From positions 4,340,001-4,404,000 of the forward strand of contig CANTUR010000193.1 of assembly GCA_947683625.1 (NCBI GenBank): a DNA stretch of 64,000 bases, in the 5' to 3' direction. Positions 59,187-64,000 of the stretch are shown here, piece after piece. The stretch's first letter is position 1; each line of letters opens with the position of its first letter. The position numbers were made by a program, and so were the translations under genes. Below the pieces are notes generated by a model. The model ran no database searches, was not told where the DNA came from, and was given only the letters and a program-made list of their open reading frames with translations. This stretch comes from Mallotus nudiflorus. Lineage: Eukaryota; Streptophyta; Magnoliopsida; Malpighiales; Euphorbiaceae.

Positions 59187-59228
59187 CCTCGGTTGGGGAA
59201 ATTGTGTAGTTTGGGATCCCAACCGAGG
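59187..59228. other. Conserved hairpin in the long LTR family
   Basis: The arms CCTCGGTTGGG (59187-59197) and CCCAACCGAGG (59218-59228) are perfectly complementary around a 20-nt loop. Solo LTR A has TCTCGGTTGGGC and GCCCAACTCGAGA at the same place (10950-10996), and B has a weaker version near 8583-8625. All are followed within about 100 bp by GTAGAGAGATGTCCGTTTTA. Confidence 0.65.
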
Positions 59229-60805
59229 GTTGTGTGAATTCTAATATTCGAAGTGTGTTTTTCTTGCAGGATTGGCTTTATTTTTTAGTAGAGAGATGTC
59301 CGTTTTATAGAGGAGATTCTGTCGAATTTTCAGTAGAATTCTCATAAAATGTGACATCGAGTCAATTTTGTGGCTGTATGTGTTTCGTAATTTTAGATCG
59401 AGTCTCTATAAAGCTTAAGTTAAATTTATGATGATTTTCATTATTATTTTATTGTTTACTTGCACCGAGATTAAGGCCTAGTGAACCGGACCCATCAAAC
59501 CAGTCTCGAGGAGCACAAACCTGTGAGTTATTATTTTATATATACATTGCACTTAGGTTGCATGTTTTAGAAAATACATGTTTTAAATGTATATTTATTC
59601 ATAATTGTTTTATTAAATGATTAGTATACTTTAGGTATATTTTTAGTATATTTTAGGTATATTTCTAAGTAAATGCATGTTATATTATTGATTTATACTT
59701 AAATTGTTTTTAAGTATATTAATGGTTTATTTTTAGAATATTTTATGATTGATTTGAATTTATTTGACATAAATATACTTGAAATATACTTAGTTTATTT
59801 TATTTATATTTCCGGTATATATATGGTTTATTTTGTCATTTTGAATGATATTATGCATTATTTATTTTCTTGCATGAATGATTTATTTTAAATGAAGGAT
59901 ATCGATAGAATGTGCTACCTAGTGGGCAACACTAGGACCGTGTACATACCGATGTGATAGATTTAGGGTTAAGTGAGAACTACTTGTGGTAATTATGATT
60001 TGATTGAGATGTGATGTGATTGATGGTGTGATTGTTGGAGCTCGGTTGACCAAGTGTCTTAGAGCCAATTACACTGACAATCAGACTGTTGGATCTTAGT
60101 TGACTTAGTGTCTCGGGGCCAAAATACTGTCCATATGGATTAAGTGAATTTATTTGGAATTAAGTGAGTCTGTATGGCTAGAGTGATGTTATTGTTGATT
60201 GAGGTTGCGATTAAATAGAGTTCTATTTGATCCTTCATAAAACTATGATTTTTCGTATTATTATATAATTGTTTTTCAGCATCTGTGTGAATTATCTGTA
60301 TATATATTTATTATATAAGAATGTTTGATTGCATTTGACATATAGGAGGTGCATGTATATATATTATAATAATTCACTCAGTGAGGTCTGACTCTCCTCA
60401 GTTGACATTTTTACAAGAGAGTCTTCTTCTTTAGAACTCAACAGTAGACCTATTCGTCGAATTTCTTTGCCTCGGCTCGTTTATGTAAATTATCTACTTA
60501 ATTTTATATTGTACTCTAGAAAAATGCAGTAGTCATATTTTGTATCAGTAGTGAGTTGTATTTATATTTACTGTATGTGATTTTAATTCAAAGACCTTTC
60601 TCTGAATAGTGTATTAATATTTTGTTATTATGATATGAAAGAGTTATATTTTTATTACATTGGTTTATGATTTTAATTATGATGTATATTTATTTATTTT
60701 AATTATTGCATATTTTTCTTTTAAGGATTGCTACGGGTTCCGAATTTAAAAGAATTCTCGTTTCCTAGCATCGGTTATGATCCCGGTTTGGGTCGTGACA
60801 CTTTT

Positions 60806-62232
60806 CCTCAAAAAAAAAATAAAATAAAATAAAAAGAAACAAGCCTAGTTATATAGAAGTTTGCCAAGTTACCACAATCCTTGCCTTTAATTCAGCTAAA
60901 TTACATTTTGGACTCTATCCATATTGCATTATGGACCAGAGGTCCATCACACGTGTGACACCACTTAGCACGCTTATTTATTGTGGCAAGGTGTAGGTTT
61001 AGTAAAATGGGTCAAGCAGCTTCTGTATGTGCCCAAGCAAACTTTTTATTATGAATAAGCTTCAATAAACACACAGAATGATCGTCATGATTTACTTTGA
61101 TGAAATACACTCAAAACTTAATAACTTTGCCCAAGATTCTAAGAAACAAGTTGAATGATCGAATTGATTAAAGTTTAGCCTATATAAATGACTTAAACTC
61201 CCAATTCTAGAATGCCATAAAGGTTTGATCAATTCCTTTGATAAGTTTAGGTTTGTATTCTTTCAAGAACATGAGAAAACAAGCAATTTTTTGCTTAAGG
61301 TTGAATTTTGACTCAAATATTCTATAATAAACTTACTAAAACATATCAAATAATGTGCATAAATATTCCTTTTATAGACATAAGAAAGTGATTTAACTAA
61401 AGACTCATAAATCATTAAGGTTTCCTTCTTAAAGTATAAAAAAAGTATTCAAAACTAAAGCAAACTTATCCTAATGTAAAGAAAACTTATGCTAATTAAC
61501 TGATTAGCCCAAATAGTCTTCATGAAAACCTTGTGAAATGTCTTGAAACTTCTTTGCACGCGATATCTCTTTAAACATCTTTTTATGCAATATAGTTATT
61601 GTATGAAAACTATATCTTTTCATTCAAAGCATTGTCTTCATGATTTAATAAGGTCCATGCAACTTTATCTTAACTTCATGTGATCCATTATCTTCAATAT
61701 GCTCCTTTTAATCCATTTGAGTTATTGGTTAAATTGCCTCTATGTGATTCATATCATTTTTTCACAAAAGTTCCTAAATGTATAGCCCAGTTACTCTTGA
61801 TCTTGCAAAGAGAATGCTAGTGTTTCATTCAAGCAAACACATAACTAGTAAGCCCTTTGGCCTTTGCTCATAGTCCACTATTAGTTATTTATTAGTCTCA
61901 TTCATTTTACTTAAAAGAAGCATCACCTTTTTCTTGATGTTTATAAAGTTGAGGAGGCATTGAATCATCCATTTTCGTCAAGTCTTCATAACATAAATGA
62001 AGGGCCCACTTGTCCATCTCCTTTTGTCTTTGATTTCGAGCAAACAACTTTAAATGAAAAAGATTAAACAAGGAAGCAACTGCATTGTTAGTTTGGGGTG
62101 TGAATTTTTTTTTTAATGTTTGTTTAGTTTATTTTTTGAAGTTATAACTTCAGATATATTAGTTTGTACATATAGACTCATTAGTTGTAACATATATGTT
62201 CATTTATTATTGATTGGAGTTTATCATAATTT
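60806..62232. other. Intergenic DNA with one open minus-strand stretch
   Basis: No full gene is recognised. On the minus strand, 62056-61911 stays open without an ATG start and reads NQRQKEMDKWALHLCYEDL, then a P/Q-rich end GDASFK before a stop. This could be an exon end or a gene fragment. Its relatives are unknown to me. Confidence 0.35.
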
Positions 62233-62235
62233 TAA

Positions 62236-62584
62236 GGCGTAATACATACATGACCCTCCTGTACTTGTCACTTTTTTTTCAGTTTGACACCTTAACTTAT
62301 AGTTTTGTTATTTTAACATCTAAACTTGGTTAAAATGCAATTTTGAAACCTCTGTCAGCATGTATAGCATTAAATAACAAATTAGTATGTGTCACATCAT
62401 AAGGATTTGTCTAACTAAAAACTACAAATAAAGTGTTAAACTGACAAAAGTGACAGGTACATGGGTTAGTAGATGCATTATGTCATTATATTAGTGCAAA
62501 CTATTTTATTTTTATTAAGTTCAAGTGTCAAAATGGCAAATTGACAAAAAGTAACAAATACAGGGGCTTTGTATGTATTATGCC
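62236..62584. mobile_element. PIF/Harbinger (Tourist)-type MITE, 349 bp
   Basis: The left end GGCGTAATACATACATGACC and the inverted right end GGCATAATACATACAAAGCC give a TIR of at least 35 bp with some mismatches. The flanks are TAA (62233-62235 and 62585-62587), the 3-bp duplication expected for PIF/Harbinger. It has no coding capacity. Confidence 0.85.
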
Positions 62585-62587
62585 TAA

Positions 62588-63250
62588 TTTAATTTTAATA
62601 TATTGTTGTCAAATTCATTTGTTTAGTTTTTCTATTTAATGAACCTACATGTTTTATCTTATGAACCTACATAATTTAAATAATAATTTTACAATATTTA
62701 ACTAAAATAAAAATACAAGTAAAACTCTATTTATTATAATTAAATAATTTTTTAATGATTAAAAATTTTATTTTACCTGAAATCATGAATAAAAAAAATT
62801 AAATTCAACCAATGTAATTAATAAAATAAAAAGAAAAAAATAATTTTTTGATAAATAAAAAAATATTTTTTCATTTCTATTAAAAATAAAAGAAAAATAT
62901 TAATAAACATGTAAATGAAGGTTAATGAACATGCATGTAAAGATGAATAATTATACAAGTGAAAATCAATAAAACTGCAAATTAAAAAAATCAACTAATC
63001 TACAGATAAAAATTAATAAACCTCCAAGTGAAAATTAATTAATTTACATGTGAAAATCAATAAATCCAACTTATGGATAGACAAAAGTAATATAAGCTAA
63101 TTTTTTTAATTTAAATCCATATGATAAGATATGCAAGACATTTGATATGGAAAAAAAAATATTTGACACGAAAAAAAAAGCATTTTTTTAATCTCGCATG
63201 TGTGATGATCCCTGGTCAATATTGTAATATGAGTATAACAATCCTCTGAG
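62588..63250. other. AT-rich intergenic DNA
   Basis: A-rich stretches and repeated words of the type AAAATTAATAA(A/T)CCT.CA.GT lie at 62900-63070. I see no gene. Confidence 0.45.
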
Positions 63251-64000
63251 TCACATCAGCCAATTATCACCTTGAATGTGGGTTTAAGAAGTAGAACATG
63301 GATGTAGAATCCTCCAACTGCTGTCAGGTCCAACATCATCATCATCCCTGCAAACCAATGTAAGCACCACGTACAGAATACTACTTTTTCCTCGAAAATT
63401 TTCAAAACCAAGAAAATAAAACAAACCTAAAGAAATAATTTGCCCCCAAAGCTCGCGAACAGTAAGTAACTGGACAAACCGTTTCCAAGAAATTGATACC
63501 ATTCATTAGCTTAGATGGTGCGCCTTCATACCTCACTTGTCTTGGCAAACTTAATCTTCAGATTTCAAATTCCTGAGCGTTGCATCCAAGCTTTACCCCA
63601 TACACGCTTGTAAGGTTGAATATTTCTATGAAATTTAACACGTACAATAAGCAGAAATCCTTGCAATAAAATAAAGGATGGCAGGCATCCATCTAGAAAA
63701 GGCTCGTGATACGAACCGGTGCATCAGTAATTTCAAGTTCCAATAAACATCAAAACTGCCAAACTGAACCCTGAATTTGGAAAAAATGAAATCCTTGTAA
63801 CATTATAAAATCCAGTTGCAAAAGTTTACTAATCGAATCAAATTCTTGAAAGAAAATTCCATGCAATCAATTCCGTAGAATTCAATGTGATTGGAGAAAT
63901 TCTACAAAAGAAAAATGTGAAAATAATCAAAATCAAATCCACTTAAACTGCACAATAAATTGAACTCAAATGCCTTCAATTGTCTGTAAATTCCAGCGCT
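63250..64000 (-). other. Possible 3' part of a host gene on the minus strand
   Basis: The composition is less AT-biased than the flank. On the minus strand a consistent pair of splice signals exists: a donor TTTAG|GTTTGT near 63428 and an acceptor TTTGCAG|G near 63351. Joined, they keep a frame open to a stop near 63260. Other acceptor-like sites (TTTTGTAG, AATTCAG) lie further upstream. No domain is recognised, so this may equally be an untranslated or non-coding RNA region of a gene continuing beyond the window. Confidence 0.25.

Larger units (their letters stand above)
56540..60800 (+). mobile_element. Solo LTR 'D' (~3.4 kb), interrupted by solo LTR 'E'
   Basis: It starts TGTTATGACCCATATTTTTT and ends GGTTTGGGTCGTGACA, with the 5-bp duplication CTTTT at 56535-56539 and 60801-60805. 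Without E and its target duplication it is 3376 bp, almost the length of B (3370). It shares with A and B the CT-rich segment (57965-58150), a hairpin (59187-59228), the GTAGAGAGATGTCCGTTTTA block (59288-59307), two minisatellite-like units (60030-60125), the GTGAGGTCTGACTCTCCTC block (60381-60399) and the terminus. It has no internal genes. Confidence 0.82.

Noticed and set aside
1..64000. CRISPR array, prophage, toxin-antitoxin or bacterial operon
   Set aside because: No regularly spaced identical repeats with unique spacers, no bacterial-type gene packing and no ribosome binding sites; all larger elements are plant transposons.

Overview
The window looks like nuclear DNA of a flowering plant, probably a eudicot. 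It is strongly AT-rich, full of (TA)n and (TAA)n microsatellites, and dominated by plant LTR retrotransposons, MULE and PIF/Harbinger type elements and one SINE. I see one convincing host gene, an intronless 260-codon gene at 25179-25961 encoding a plant-specific protein of unknown function. No rRNA, tRNA, CRISPR, phage or operon structure is visible. The species cannot be named from this sequence.

Layout, left to right. Positions 1-892 look like the 3' end of an Athila-like element. A Tat/Ogre-like LTR with a tRNA-Arg-type primer site and a decayed gag follows. Its 3' half, the gag relic, an AT-rich block and half of a MITE were tandemly duplicated as a unit of about 3.8 kb (copy 1: 2758-6091 plus 12477-12964; copy 2: 12975-15984 plus 22164-22975). 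Copy 1 was hit by a roughly 3 kb solo LTR ('A', 6092-12471), itself hit by a second solo LTR of the same family ('B', 6662-10031). Copy 2 was hit by a 6.2 kb Ty3/gypsy element (15985-22158, minus strand) with near-identical 826-bp LTRs but no reverse-transcriptase core. The gypsy element and both solo LTRs have perfect 5-bp target duplications, and each copy of the duplication shows the empty site of the other.

The host gene follows. Then come AT-rich intergenic DNA with a recent 368-bp tandem duplication (27321-28025), LTR remnants (28703-32436) and about 7 kb of featureless AT-rich DNA. At 39792-52988 a probable MULE with roughly 285-bp inverted termini and a 9-bp target duplication carries an old, decayed 10.3 kb Ty1/copia element. 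That element has an extra ORF downstream of pol that resembles ATHILA ORF1. A LINE-type RNase H relic lies in the same MULE.

The right end holds a small MULE-type MITE (55842-56325), a tRNA-related SINE (56345-56460), a third long solo LTR ('D', 56540-60800) split by an 880-bp gypsy solo LTR ('E', 57078-57957), and a 349-bp Harbinger-type MITE (62236-62584). A possible minus-strand gene end lies after 63250. The main interest is a layered insertion history that can be read almost completely from target duplications, plus several unusual retroelement structures. I found no credible new defence or metabolic system.
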